Source: Thermoanaerobaculum sp. | GTDB taxonomy: Bacteria > Acidobacteriota > Thermoanaerobaculia > Multivoradales > UBA5704 | NCBI GenBank assembly: GCA_021154885.1 | Contig: JAJKHS010000077.1 | Location: 62,001-126,000, forward strand | Direction of reading: 5' to 3' | Length of the DNA stretch: 64,000 nt | Part shown: piece after piece, positions 8,042 to 16,064 of the stretch | Position numbering within the stretch: position 1 is the first letter of the stretch | How the letters are laid out: every line of letters begins with the position of its first letter | The notes under the pieces: model-generated | The model's database searches: none | Told to the model about the DNA's origin: nothing | The model's input: only the letters and a program-made list of their open reading frames with translations | Made by a program: the position numbers and the translations under genes

Positions 8042-8462
8042 AGACCAAGAGGCGATCTGTGAAAACTTTGGGCTGGATGCGAGGCTGATCGGGCTTAATC
8101 TGCGACTTGGCTAAGCAATCGCCAGCTCGGTCCAAACGGGCGCCCCGGCCGGCCGTTCACGATGACCTTCAGGCTACGTCGACGGCGGGACGTCTCAGCA
8201 GCGGCCACGGCCTCCCGAACGACGATGACCTCTGACGGGGCGATGCCGCCTCTCGGCACCCCTTGGTTCCTCAAACGCTGGGTCCCGAATCTCCCCGCCA
8301 TGGATTGGGATTGATCCGGTCGGGGCTCCCGCCCCGGAGACGTCCCGCCGTCGTTGGCCTGCGGCGGGTGTCGTGAACGGGCTGGGAGCGTCTCTACCCC
8401 CTCCGTCCAGCATCTCTGGCGCGCAGACTCCTGGAACTCACACGGCGACGCGTAAAGCACGC
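8042..8462. other. Gene-free stretch
   Basis: About 420 bases between the TA zone and the membrane/XRE pair. Open frames exist on the minus strand but have no ribosome site, family pattern or matching composition. I see no repeat or structured RNA in it. It may be the eroded edge of an insertion. Confidence 0.4.
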
Positions 8463-8491
8463 TTGACATTTTGTCCGCATCGCTTTACTCT
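8463..8491 (+). promoter_or_regulatory. Probable sigma-70 promoter of the membrane/XRE pair
   Basis: TTGACA at 8463-8468 and TACTCT at 8486-8491 with a 17-base spacer. The expected start lies just before the ATG codons at 8498 and 8531. Confidence 0.5.
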
Positions 8492-8530
8492 CAAGCCATG
8501 GACAACCTTCCTTCCTCAGAGGTGCACACA

Positions 8531-8944
8531 ATGACGCCATCGTCTTCGCCCTCGACCCTCGACTGCCGGCCCAAGTCCGCTCCGCGGCTGTTGGCGGCAT
8601 CTCTCGTCCTCGCGGTCACCTATGTCGCCGCGACCCTGATGCAGAAGGTCCTGACCCTGGGCCCGGTGTCCGGCCTCGCGGTGGCGTTGCTGCCGGTGGC
8701 CGGCTGCGTCTACTTCCTCCTCGAAGAGGTCCGGGTGATGCGCCGCCTCGACGAGCTCCAGCAGAGGATCCAGCTCGAAGCGCTGGCCATCGGGTTCCCG
8801 ACCGCCGGGGTGCTCCTGATCCTGCTCGGATTCCTGCAGCGCGGGGGGTTTCTGCCGGAGCAGGTGGACCTGCGCAACCTGTGGGAAATGCTGCCCTTCT
8901 GCTATCTCTTCGGCCTGGTGATCGCACGGAAGCGGTATCAGTGA
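8531..8944 (+). CDS. Four-helix membrane protein paired with an XRE regulator
   Basis: 137 aa from the ATG at 8531 (CAGAGGTG site; an ATG at 8498 is possible). Four hydrophobic helices at about 20-38, 43-60, 80-98 and 113-130. A charged segment RVMRRLDELQQRIQLEA between helices 2 and 3 is typical of small membrane proteins encoded beside short XRE regulators. The function of these pairs is not settled. It overlaps the regulator by GTGA. Confidence 0.7.
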   Translation: MTPSSSPSTLDCRPKSAPRLLAASLVLAVTYVAATLMQKVLTLGPVSGLAVALLPVAGCVYFLLEEVRVMRRLDELQQRIQLEALAIGFPTAGVLLILLGFLQRGGFLPEQVDLRNLWEMLPFCYLFGLVIARKRYQ

Positions 8945-9144
8945 AGAACCGCCTGCGGGTGCTGCGGGCGGAGCAGGACTGGTCTCAGGCCGAGCTCGCC
9001 GGGCGGCTGGGTGTATCGCGGCAGACGATCAACGCCCTGGAGGGGGAGAAGTACGATCCCAGCCTCCCTCTCGCCTTCAAGATCGCCCGGCTGTTCGGCC
9101 GGCCCGTCGAGGAGATCTTCGAGCCGGACGGCGACCTCCGGTAG
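8941..9144 (+). CDS. Short XRE-family HTH regulator
   Basis: 67 aa from the GTG at 8941, overlapping the upstream stop. Nearly the whole protein is a Cro/C1-type HTH: LRVLRAEQDWSQAELAGRLGVSRQTINALE, then YDPSLPLAFKIARLFGRPVEEIF. This is the YgzD-like minimal class (about 65-70 aa). It probably regulates its own operon. The 21-bp dyad array begins 11 bases after its stop. Confidence 0.92.
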   Translation: MKNRLRVLRAEQDWSQAELAGRLGVSRQTINALEGEKYDPSLPLAFKIARLFGRPVEEIFEPDGDLR

Positions 9145-9154
9145 GTCAACGGCT

Positions 9155-9631
9155 CGTTGTACGGGGACGATGCTCCGTTGTACGTGGACGACGTTCCATC
9201 GTAAGCGGATAATGTTCCGTTGTACGCGGCGCATTTCCATCGTACGCATACGACGTTCCGTTGTACGCGGACGACGCTCCATCGTAAGCGTACGATGCTC
9301 CGTTGTACGCGGCGCATTTCCATCACACGCATACGATGTTCCGTTGTACGCATACGATGCTCCATCGTAAGCGGACGACGCTCCGTTGTACGCGGCGCAT
9401 TTCCATCGTACGCATACGACGTTCCGTTGTACGCGGACGACGCTCCGTCGTAAGCGTACGATGCTCCGTTGTACGCGGCGCATTTCCGTCGTACGCATAC
9501 GATGCTCCGTTGTACGCGGACGATGCTCCGTCGTAAGCGGACAATGCTCCGTTGTACGCGGCGCATTTCCATCGTACGCGTACGATGCTCCGTTGTACGC
9601 GTACAATTTTTCATCGCACGCGGTCGACAAC
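9155..9631. repeat. Minisatellite of ~23 dyad units (21 bp) in an 83-bp higher-order repeat
   Basis: Units of 21 bp start at 9155, 9176 and 9197. From 9218 the pattern is a four-unit block of 20+21+21+21 = 83 bp, and its lead unit CGTTGTACGCGGCGC recurs at 9218, 9301, 9384, 9467 and 9550, exactly 83 apart. Most units contain a dyad with a 6-base spacer, such as CATCGT-AAGCGT-ACGATG. It ends about 50 bases before the fadB-like stop. All frames stay largely open because 21 is a multiple of 3, but the predicted peptides are low-complexity and have no ribosome site. I read it as non-coding. Confidence 0.9.
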
Positions 9632-9681
9632 GGACAGCCGGCAGCAGAAGAAGATCGCTCTCCGGGTGGAAAATTGCTTCG

Positions 9682-11892
9682 CTACGACTCCTGCGTCTTG
9701 TAGAAGCGCTCGCCCTTGCGCGCCATCTCCCGCAGCAGATCCGCCGGGCGCAGGCGCTCGCCGTAGCAGCCGGCGTAGCCTTCGAGCTTGTCCACCACCC
9801 AAGGCAGCCCCTGACGATCCGCTTCGCGCAGCAGGCCGCCGCGGAAGGGGGGGAAGCCGAAGCCGAAGATGACGCCGACGTCGACGTCCGCCGGGTTGGT
9901 GATGATTCCCTCCTCCATGCAGCGGGCGGTCTCGTTGAGCATCTGGAGCCAGCAGCGCTCCACGATCTCCTCGTCGCCGATGGGCGCCTCCCGCCAGCCG
10001 AGCAGGGGGTAGACGGCCTCGTCCACCGGCCGGGTTCCCTTCTTCCCCTTCCCTTCCTCTATATAGAGGTAGAAGCCGCGCTTCGCCTTGCGGCCCAGCC
10101 GGCGGTCGTCGAGCATGCGCTGGAAGACGGGCGGCGGCGCCACCCGCTCGCCGAGCGCCTCGCGCATGATCTCGCCCACATGGGCGCCGACGTCGAGCCC
10201 CACCTCGTCCATCAGGGCGAAGGGACCCACCGGCCAGCCCCAGCGGGTCATGGCCCGATCCACCTGGTCGATGCGCGCGCCGCCGGCCAGCATCCAGGCG
10301 GCCTCGTTGAGCATCGTGCCCAGCACCCGGCTGGTGAAGAAGCCCGGACCGTCGCCCACCACGATCACGGTCTTGCCCATGGTCCGCCCCAGCTCCACCG
10401 TGGTAGCCAGGGTCTCCTCCGACGTTCCAGGGTGGCGGATGACCTCCAGCAGCGGCATCTTCGCCACCGGGCTGAAGAAGTGCATGCCCACCACGTTCTC
10501 CGGCCGGCGGCTCGCCGTCGCCAGCCTGCCGATGGGGATCGACGAAGTATTGGAGGCGAAGATCAGCCCCGGCGGAGCCACGGCCTCGGCCTCGCGGATC
10601 ACCGCCCGCTTGACCTCCAGGTCCTCGAACACGGCCTCGACCACGAGGTCGACCCGCCGCAACGCGTCGTAGTCGGCCGTGGGGAGGATGCGCCCCATGG
10701 CCGCTTTGGCCTCCGCCTCGGTCGAGCGGCGGCGCTTCACGCGCTCGCGGAGCTGCTGCTGGCAGAAGGCGTAGCCGCGGCCCACCGCCGCCAGGTCGCG
10801 GTCCTTGAGGACGATGCGCACCCCCTTCTGAGCCAGCACCTGGGCGATGCCCGCGCCCATGAAGCCGGCGCCGAGGACGCCCACGGTGGCCCCTGGCAGG
10901 GTCGGCCGCGCCTTGCGGCCGAGCTTCGCCGCCCGCGCCTCGACGTCGTTCTTGGTGAAGAAGATGGAAATGAGGTTCTTGGCCGTCTCCGACACCACCA
11001 GCTCGGAGAAGGCGCCGGCCTCGAGGTCGAGCGCCCGGCGCAGGGGGAGCTTCAGCCCCTCGCGGACGACGTCGATGGCCACCAGCGGCGCCGGGTAGTG
11101 GCCGCCGGTCTTGGCCATCACCCCGGCGCGCGCCTTGTCCCAGACGAATTTGCCGCCCAGCGGCGTGCGGGCCAGGAGGTCCCCCGCCCGCGAGGCCAGG
11201 GGCCGCGGCTTCCCCTGCTTCGGCGCGCCCTCCCGCACCAGCCGCTCCGCCGCCGTGCGCAGGTCCGCCGGATGGCAGGTGTCGTCCACCAGCCCCAGGC
11301 GCCGGGCCTTGCGGGCGTCCACCTGTTTGCTGGTGAGGATCAGGTCGAGGGCGTCCGGCACGCCGATCCGGCGGGGGAGCCGCTGGGTGCCGCCGAGGCC
11401 GGGGATCAACCCGAGCTGAACCTCGGGGAAACCCAGTTTCGTCTTGGGATGCTCGGTCGCCACCCGCAGGCGGCAGGCGAGGGCCAGCTCCAGGCCGCCC
11501 CCCAGGCAGACGCCATGGATCGCCGCCACGGTGGGGAACGGCAGCCCGGCCAGGCGCTCCATCAGCTCGTGGCCGCGCTGCAGCAGGGCGATCACCGACT
11601 CCGGGTCCTGGAGGGCCAGCAGCTCTTCCAGGTCGGCGCCGGCGACGAAGGTCTCGGGCTTGCCGGAGTAGATCACCAGCCCCTGGGGCCGCTCGCCTGC
11701 CAGCGCACCCAGCGCACCGATCTGCTCCTCGAACCAGGTCATCAGCCGGCTCGAGAGCGTGTTGACTCGCTTGCCGGGATCGTCCAGGCGCAGCCAGGCG
11801 ATCCCCTCCTCGACGGCCAGGGCGCCCGGAGGCGGGCCGGTCTGAATGATCTGGGCGGTCTTCGCGCGGGTGTCGGCTTCGATGAGGGTCAT
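9682..11892 (-). CDS. fadB: Fatty-acid oxidation complex alpha subunit (enoyl-CoA hydratase / 3-hydroxyacyl-CoA dehydrogenase)
   Basis: 736 aa. The N-terminal ~190 residues are a crotonase domain with FVAGADLEEL and the oxyanion-type stretch IHGVCLGGGLELALACR. The middle has the Rossmann motif GVLGAGFMGAGIA and the dehydrogenase signature HFFSPVAKMPLLEV; the C-terminal repeat domain has GWPVGPFALMDEVGLDVG and KRGFYLY. It catalyses hydration and NAD-dependent oxidation of trans-enoyl-CoA to 3-ketoacyl-CoA. FadB and FadJ cannot be told apart here. I prefer the ATG at 11892 over 11901 (GATGGGG upstream). No thiolase gene is adjacent. Confidence 0.92.
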   Translation of the reverse strand: MTLIEADTRAKTAQIIQTGPPPGALAVEEGIAWLRLDDPGKRVNTLSSRLMTWFEEQIGALGALAGERPQGLVIYSGKPETFVAGADLEELLALQDPESVIALLQRGHELMERLAGLPFPTVAAIHGVCLGGGLELALACRLRVATEHPKTKLGFPEVQLGLIPGLGGTQRLPRRIGVPDALDLILTSKQVDARKARRLGLVDDTCHPADLRTAAERLVREGAPKQGKPRPLASRAGDLLARTPLGGKFVWDKARAGVMAKTGGHYPAPLVAIDVVREGLKLPLRRALDLEAGAFSELVVSETAKNLISIFFTKNDVEARAAKLGRKARPTLPGATVGVLGAGFMGAGIAQVLAQKGVRIVLKDRDLAAVGRGYAFCQQQLRERVKRRRSTEAEAKAAMGRILPTADYDALRRVDLVVEAVFEDLEVKRAVIREAEAVAPPGLIFASNTSSIPIGRLATASRRPENVVGMHFFSPVAKMPLLEVIRHPGTSEETLATTVELGRTMGKTVIVVGDGPGFFTSRVLGTMLNEAAWMLAGGARIDQVDRAMTRWGWPVGPFALMDEVGLDVGAHVGEIMREALGERVAPPPVFQRMLDDRRLGRKAKRGFYLYIEEGKGKKGTRPVDEAVYPLLGWREAPIGDEEIVERCWLQMLNETARCMEEGIITNPADVDVGVIFGFGFPPFRGGLLREADRQGLPWVVDKLEGYAGCYGERLRPADLLREMARKGERFYKTQES

Positions 11893-12032
11893 GGGCCCCA
11901 TCGTAGGGACCGATGCCGCAGTGTGTCAAGAATGGCCGGCCTGCGGCGAAGCTGGCTCGTCGCCTCATCCGGCGCAACGTTTTCGCCGTCCCGGCCATCT
12001 CTTGCAGGGCATTCACCGGTCCGCCGTTTCTA

Positions 12033-12045
12033 TGCTACGATAGCA
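12033..12045. promoter_or_regulatory. Short dyad upstream of the propeller gene cluster
   Basis: TGCTA-CGA-TAGCA, about 30 bases before the first propeller gene. It could be an operator. Weak evidence because it is short. Confidence 0.25.
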
Positions 12046-12073
12046 TCATCACTTCAGTGTCGGAGGCTTCGCC

Positions 12074-14068
12074 ATGGTCGCAGGCTCTCTCCGCAGGACT
12101 TCGAAGACTCTCCTCGCCCTCGTGCTGGGCGCGACCTTCGCCTTGCCGGCGCGGGCCGCTCTCACCTGGCAGCCGCAAGGCCCGGCCTTCCAGGTCAACA
12201 CCTACGCCCTCTCCGATCAGCTCCATCCCGCGGTGGCCACCGACGCCGACGGCAACTTCGTGGCGCTCTGGATCGACAAGCTGCGCGGCCTCTTCCTCCG
12301 CCGCTTCGACGCCGCGGGCACTCCCCTCACCCCAGAGATCCGGGTCGACGATCCGCCCATACCCGCGGCCTGGCTTGCACGGCAGGACCTGCCGCGGATC
12401 GCCATGGATGGCAAGAGCGGCGGCTTCGCGATCGTCTATTCCTCCTCCGACGGCATCTGGATCCGCCGCTTCAACGCCATCGCCCAGCCGCTGGACCGGA
12501 TCGGCCTGCCCTACAACGCGACCGGCGAGCTCCTCCTCGAGCCCGACGCCGTCTACGACGAAGCGGGCAGCCTCCAGGTGGTCTGGCGGGCCACCACGCC
12601 GACGCGCACCTTCATCCTGTTTCAGCGGCTCGACCCCCAGGGCCGGGCCGTGGGCGGCGCGTCCCCGGCCAACGAGGTGATCGCCGGGGCGCGGCGCCGG
12701 CCGCGGCTGGCCCTCGACCCGTGGTCCGGCGACGTCCTCGTCACCTGGGTGGACGAGCGGGAGACGGGCAATCCCGACGTCTGGGCCCGGCGCCTCGACG
12801 CCAGCGGCCAGCCCCGGGGCCCCGAGTTTCACGTCGACACCGACAACCACGGCAACGGCGAGGCCCAGAGCGCCCAACCCCTGGCCCACGGCGACGGCGG
12901 CTTCTCCGTAGTGTGGAGCAATTTCCTCCCGGCCAGCCCCATCGGCGCCACGGTGGAGGTGCGGGCCCAGCGCTACGACGCCCTGGGCACCCGCTTCGGC
13001 CCCGAGACCCTCGTCACCGGCGAAGGGGCGGACACGAACCCGGCGGCGGCGGTGCTCGATTCCCACGGCGACGTCCTGGTGCTCTGGCCGGGGACCGACC
13101 GCCACAGCCCGGACTCCGCCGTGTTCGGCCGGCTGTTCGACTCCTCCTGGCAGCCGCTGACCGAGGCCTTTGAGGTCAACTCCCGCTTCCCCCGCGACCA
13201 GACCCAGCCGGCCGTGACGGTGGACTCCCAGGACCGCTTCGTCGCCCTCTGGGCCGGCGGCGAGGGCGAGGTCCCGGCTCCCGGCACGCCGACTCCGGAG
13301 ATCGGGTCCCTCGGCGTCTTCGGCCAGCGCTTCACCTTCGGCGGCTGCCGGCCCGACGACACCCGCCTGTGCCTGAACGGCGACCGTTTCCAGGTGGAGG
13401 TGGCGTGGAAGAATCCCTCCAACGGCCAGACCGGCAGCGGTCACCCCGTGCCCCTGACGGACGACACCGGCGCCCTCTGGTTCTTCGGTCCGGCCAACCT
13501 GGAGCTGCTGGTGAAGGTGCTCGACGGCCGCGCCGTCAACGGCAATTTCTGGTTCTACTCCGGCGCCCTCTCCAACGTCGAGTACACGATCACGGTCACC
13601 GACACCGTCGCCGGACGGGTGCGGACGTATCACAACGCACCGGGCCAATTCACCAGTCTGGCGGACGTCTCCGCCTTCCCGGATACCGCGCCGAAGGTCG
13701 CCTCCTCCGTGCTGCCGCCGTTCGAGACGGCCGGCGTCTGCGCCGCGGACGCCCTCTGCCTGGCCGGCGGGCGGTTCCGGGTGGAGGTGGACTTCATCGA
13801 TCCCCGCACCGGCGGCGCAGGACGCGGGCAGGCCCACGGCCTCACCGCGGACACCGGCGCCTTCTGGTTCTTCGGTCCGGCCAACCTGGAGCTGATGGTC
13901 AAGGTGCTCGACGGCCGGATCGTCAACGGCAGGTTCTGGGTCTTCTTCGGCGCCCTCTCGGACGTCGCCTACACCCTGACGGTGACCGACACGGAGACCG
14001 GGAAGCAGAAGACCTATCGCAACGACCCGGGGACGCTCGCCAGCCGGGCGGACACCTCGGCTTTCTGA
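12074..14068 (+). CDS. Secreted beta-propeller-like protein with two C-terminal modules, paralogue 1
   Basis: 664 aa, ATG with GGAGG upstream. Signal peptide about 1-28, ending ALPARA. Residues about 35-425 contain roughly six repeats of 50-60 aa with the pattern 'dGdfvvvWxdxxxGvxaRRfdaxGxPlG', which suggests a beta-propeller. The C-terminal part holds two copies (about 430-535 and 556-664) of one module: FRVEVxFxDPRTG, then TGAFWFFGPANLELMVKVLDG, NGRFWVFFGALSD and YTLTVTDTETG..KTYxN. I do not know this module. It is first of four tandem paralogues, all with good ribosome sites. No anchor or sorting signal is visible; secretion to periplasm or outside is inferred. Confidence 0.85.
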   Translation: MVAGSLRRTSKTLLALVLGATFALPARAALTWQPQGPAFQVNTYALSDQLHPAVATDADGNFVALWIDKLRGLFLRRFDAAGTPLTPEIRVDDPPIPAAWLARQDLPRIAMDGKSGGFAIVYSSSDGIWIRRFNAIAQPLDRIGLPYNATGELLLEPDAVYDEAGSLQVVWRATTPTRTFILFQRLDPQGRAVGGASPANEVIAGARRRPRLALDPWSGDVLVTWVDERETGNPDVWARRLDASGQPRGPEFHVDTDNHGNGEAQSAQPLAHGDGGFSVVWSNFLPASPIGATVEVRAQRYDALGTRFGPETLVTGEGADTNPAAAVLDSHGDVLVLWPGTDRHSPDSAVFGRLFDSSWQPLTEAFEVNSRFPRDQTQPAVTVDSQDRFVALWAGGEGEVPAPGTPTPEIGSLGVFGQRFTFGGCRPDDTRLCLNGDRFQVEVAWKNPSNGQTGSGHPVPLTDDTGALWFFGPANLELLVKVLDGRAVNGNFWFYSGALSNVEYTITVTDTVAGRVRTYHNAPGQFTSLADVSAFPDTAPKVASSVLPPFETAGVCAADALCLAGGRFRVEVDFIDPRTGGAGRGQAHGLTADTGAFWFFGPANLELMVKVLDGRIVNGRFWVFFGALSDVAYTLTVTDTETGKQKTYRNDPGTLASRADTSAF

Positions 14069-14091
14069 TCCGATTCTTGGGAGGAGCTCGA

Positions 14092-16044
14092 ATGTACCGC
14101 AAACACTTCGCCGCCGCCCTGGTCCTCGCCGGAGCTCTCGCCGTCCCCACCATGGGACAGCCGCTGCCGGACGTGAAACCCGAATTCGTGGTGAACACCT
14201 TCACCGGAGGTAATCAGACCCTCCCGGCGGTGGCAGCCAGCCCAGATGGCACTCTGTGGATCTCCTGGTTCGAGGCCGGCCAGCCGCCTTTCGGGATCAA
14301 GGCCCGGCGTTTCGCCCCGTCCGGCTCGCCGCTGGGGCCGGAGCTGTGGGTGCACGCCGGCCTCAGTACCCCGATCTTCTCCGGCACCTTCCCCGGCCCG
14401 CGGATCGGTGCCACCAGCGACGGCGGCTTCGTGGTCGTCTGGGCGGACTCGCCGGACGTCTGGGCCCGCCGCTTCGACCGCGAGGGAGCCCCCCTGAGTG
14501 GCGAGCTGAGAGTCGACCCGTCGCTGAGCTTCGCTTCCATCTACTTCCCTGACATCGCCATGGCCCCCGACGGCTCGTTCGCCGTGGCCTGGGTGCGGTC
14601 GGACGTGCTCGGCGACGCCGTCCTCGCCCGGCGCTTCGACCCGCAGGGCAGGCCGCTCGGACTCGCCCAGACCGTGGTTTCCGGGCCGCCGAAAATGCTG
14701 GCCGCCGTGCGTCTGGCCGGGGCCGCGGACGGCGGCTTCCTGGCCGTGTGGCAGGACGTGCAGACGGGCGGCGTCTTCGCCCGGCGCTACGACGGCCCGA
14801 GCGGCACCTGGTCCGCCGCGGCGCGGGTCGACGGTCCCCTGTCGATCTTTGATTCCGAACCCTCAGCGGTGGTGGCGAGCGACGGCAGCGCCACCGTGGT
14901 CTGGATCGCCAGCAACGCGGTCCTCGGCCGGCGTCTGAGCCCCGTGGGGACGCCCGCCGGCCCCGAGATCAGGATCGGAGAGACTCCGTTCTTCGTTTCC
15001 CCGCCGGCCATTGCCGCCGACGCGGACGGCAACGTCTTCGTGGTCTGGGGCGACCAGACCCTGATGCTGCACGGGCGGCTCCTGAGGAGCGACTTGACGC
15101 CAGCGGGCCCTGCATTCCCGGTGGCCGACCCGGCCTTCCCCGCGACCGCCCCCAGCGTGGCGACGACCCCTGCGGGCGGTTTCGCCGTGGCCTGGAGCAG
15201 CGGCTACGACTTCAGCGCCCCGTTCGAATTCCTGCCCCCCCCGCCGATCCCGGGTCGGGACGGGAGCGCTCAGGGGGTCGCCGCCCGCCTCTTCGGACCC
15301 GCCCGCTGCGCCGGCTCCGACGTCCTCTGCCTGGGCCCCAACGACCGCTTCGAGGCGCGAGTGGCCTGGAAGAACCCGTTCAACGGCGACGCCGGCATTG
15401 GCCACGCCCTGCCGCTGACCGCCGACACCGGCGCTTTCTGGTTCTTCGGCGACCAGAACCTGGAGCTGATGGTCAAGGTGCTCGACGGCACGGCCGTCAA
15501 CGGCCATTTCTGGATCTACGCCGGCTCCCTCTCGAACGTCGAGTACACCCTGACGGTGACGGACACCGCCACTGGCGTCGTGCGCACCTATCACAACCCG
15601 CCCTTCCAGTTCGCCAGCCTGGCCGACGTCCAAGCCTTCCCGGCGGCAGCCGCCGGAGCCGAGACAGCGTCCGTGGCCGCGCCGGATCTTCCGATTGCGC
15701 CGGCCGCGCTCGCCGCCGGCTCCTCCGCGTCTCTCTCCCTCGCCGGCCACTTCACAGTCGGCGTCCAGTTCACGGATCCGCGCACCGGCGCCACCGGCCA
15801 GGCCACGGCCCTGCCCCTCACCGCGGACACCGGCGCCTTCTGGTTCTTCGACGCCGCCAACCTGGAGCTGATGGTCAAGGTGCTCGACGGCCGGACCGTC
15901 AACGGCAAATTCTGGGTCTTCTTCGGCGCCCTCTCGGACGTCGACTACACGATCACCGTCACCGACACGGCGACCGGCGCGGTCAAGACCTACCACAACC
16001 CCAAGGGCACCCTCGCCAGCCGGGCGGATACCCAGGCGTTCTGA
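14092..16044 (+). CDS. Secreted beta-propeller-like protein with two C-terminal modules, paralogue 2
   Basis: 650 aa from the ATG at 14092, with GGGAGGAG upstream, 23 bases after paralogue 1. Signal peptide about 1-23 (ALAVPTMGQ). Propeller repeats about 35-395 with RRFAPSGSPLGPELWV, RRFDREGAPLSGELRV and RRFDPQGRPLGLAQTV. Modules at about 404-517 and 546-650; the first carries GHALPLTADTGAFWFFGDQN, the second TGQATALPLTADTGAFWFF. Most similar to paralogue 3, including nearly identical repeat wording, so the pair probably arose by recent duplication. An Ala/Pro-rich linker (about 518-545) separates the modules. Confidence 0.85.
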   Translation: MYRKHFAAALVLAGALAVPTMGQPLPDVKPEFVVNTFTGGNQTLPAVAASPDGTLWISWFEAGQPPFGIKARRFAPSGSPLGPELWVHAGLSTPIFSGTFPGPRIGATSDGGFVVVWADSPDVWARRFDREGAPLSGELRVDPSLSFASIYFPDIAMAPDGSFAVAWVRSDVLGDAVLARRFDPQGRPLGLAQTVVSGPPKMLAAVRLAGAADGGFLAVWQDVQTGGVFARRYDGPSGTWSAAARVDGPLSIFDSEPSAVVASDGSATVVWIASNAVLGRRLSPVGTPAGPEIRIGETPFFVSPPAIAADADGNVFVVWGDQTLMLHGRLLRSDLTPAGPAFPVADPAFPATAPSVATTPAGGFAVAWSSGYDFSAPFEFLPPPPIPGRDGSAQGVAARLFGPARCAGSDVLCLGPNDRFEARVAWKNPFNGDAGIGHALPLTADTGAFWFFGDQNLELMVKVLDGTAVNGHFWIYAGSLSNVEYTLTVTDTATGVVRTYHNPPFQFASLADVQAFPAAAAGAETASVAAPDLPIAPAALAAGSSASLSLAGHFTVGVQFTDPRTGATGQATALPLTADTGAFWFFDAANLELMVKVLDGRTVNGKFWVFFGALSDVDYTITVTDTATGAVKTYHNPKGTLASRADTQAF

Positions 16045-16064
16045 TCCGATTTGGAGGGAGCTCG

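Noticed and set aside
9155-9631. CRISPR array
   Set aside because: Units are 20-21 bp in direct contact with no spacers, and the 83-bp blocks repeat almost unchanged.
9155-9631. Coding repeats (Arg/Thr/Met-rich peptides on both strands)
   Set aside because: All frames are open because the period is a multiple of three; no ribosome site and no stable protein pattern.
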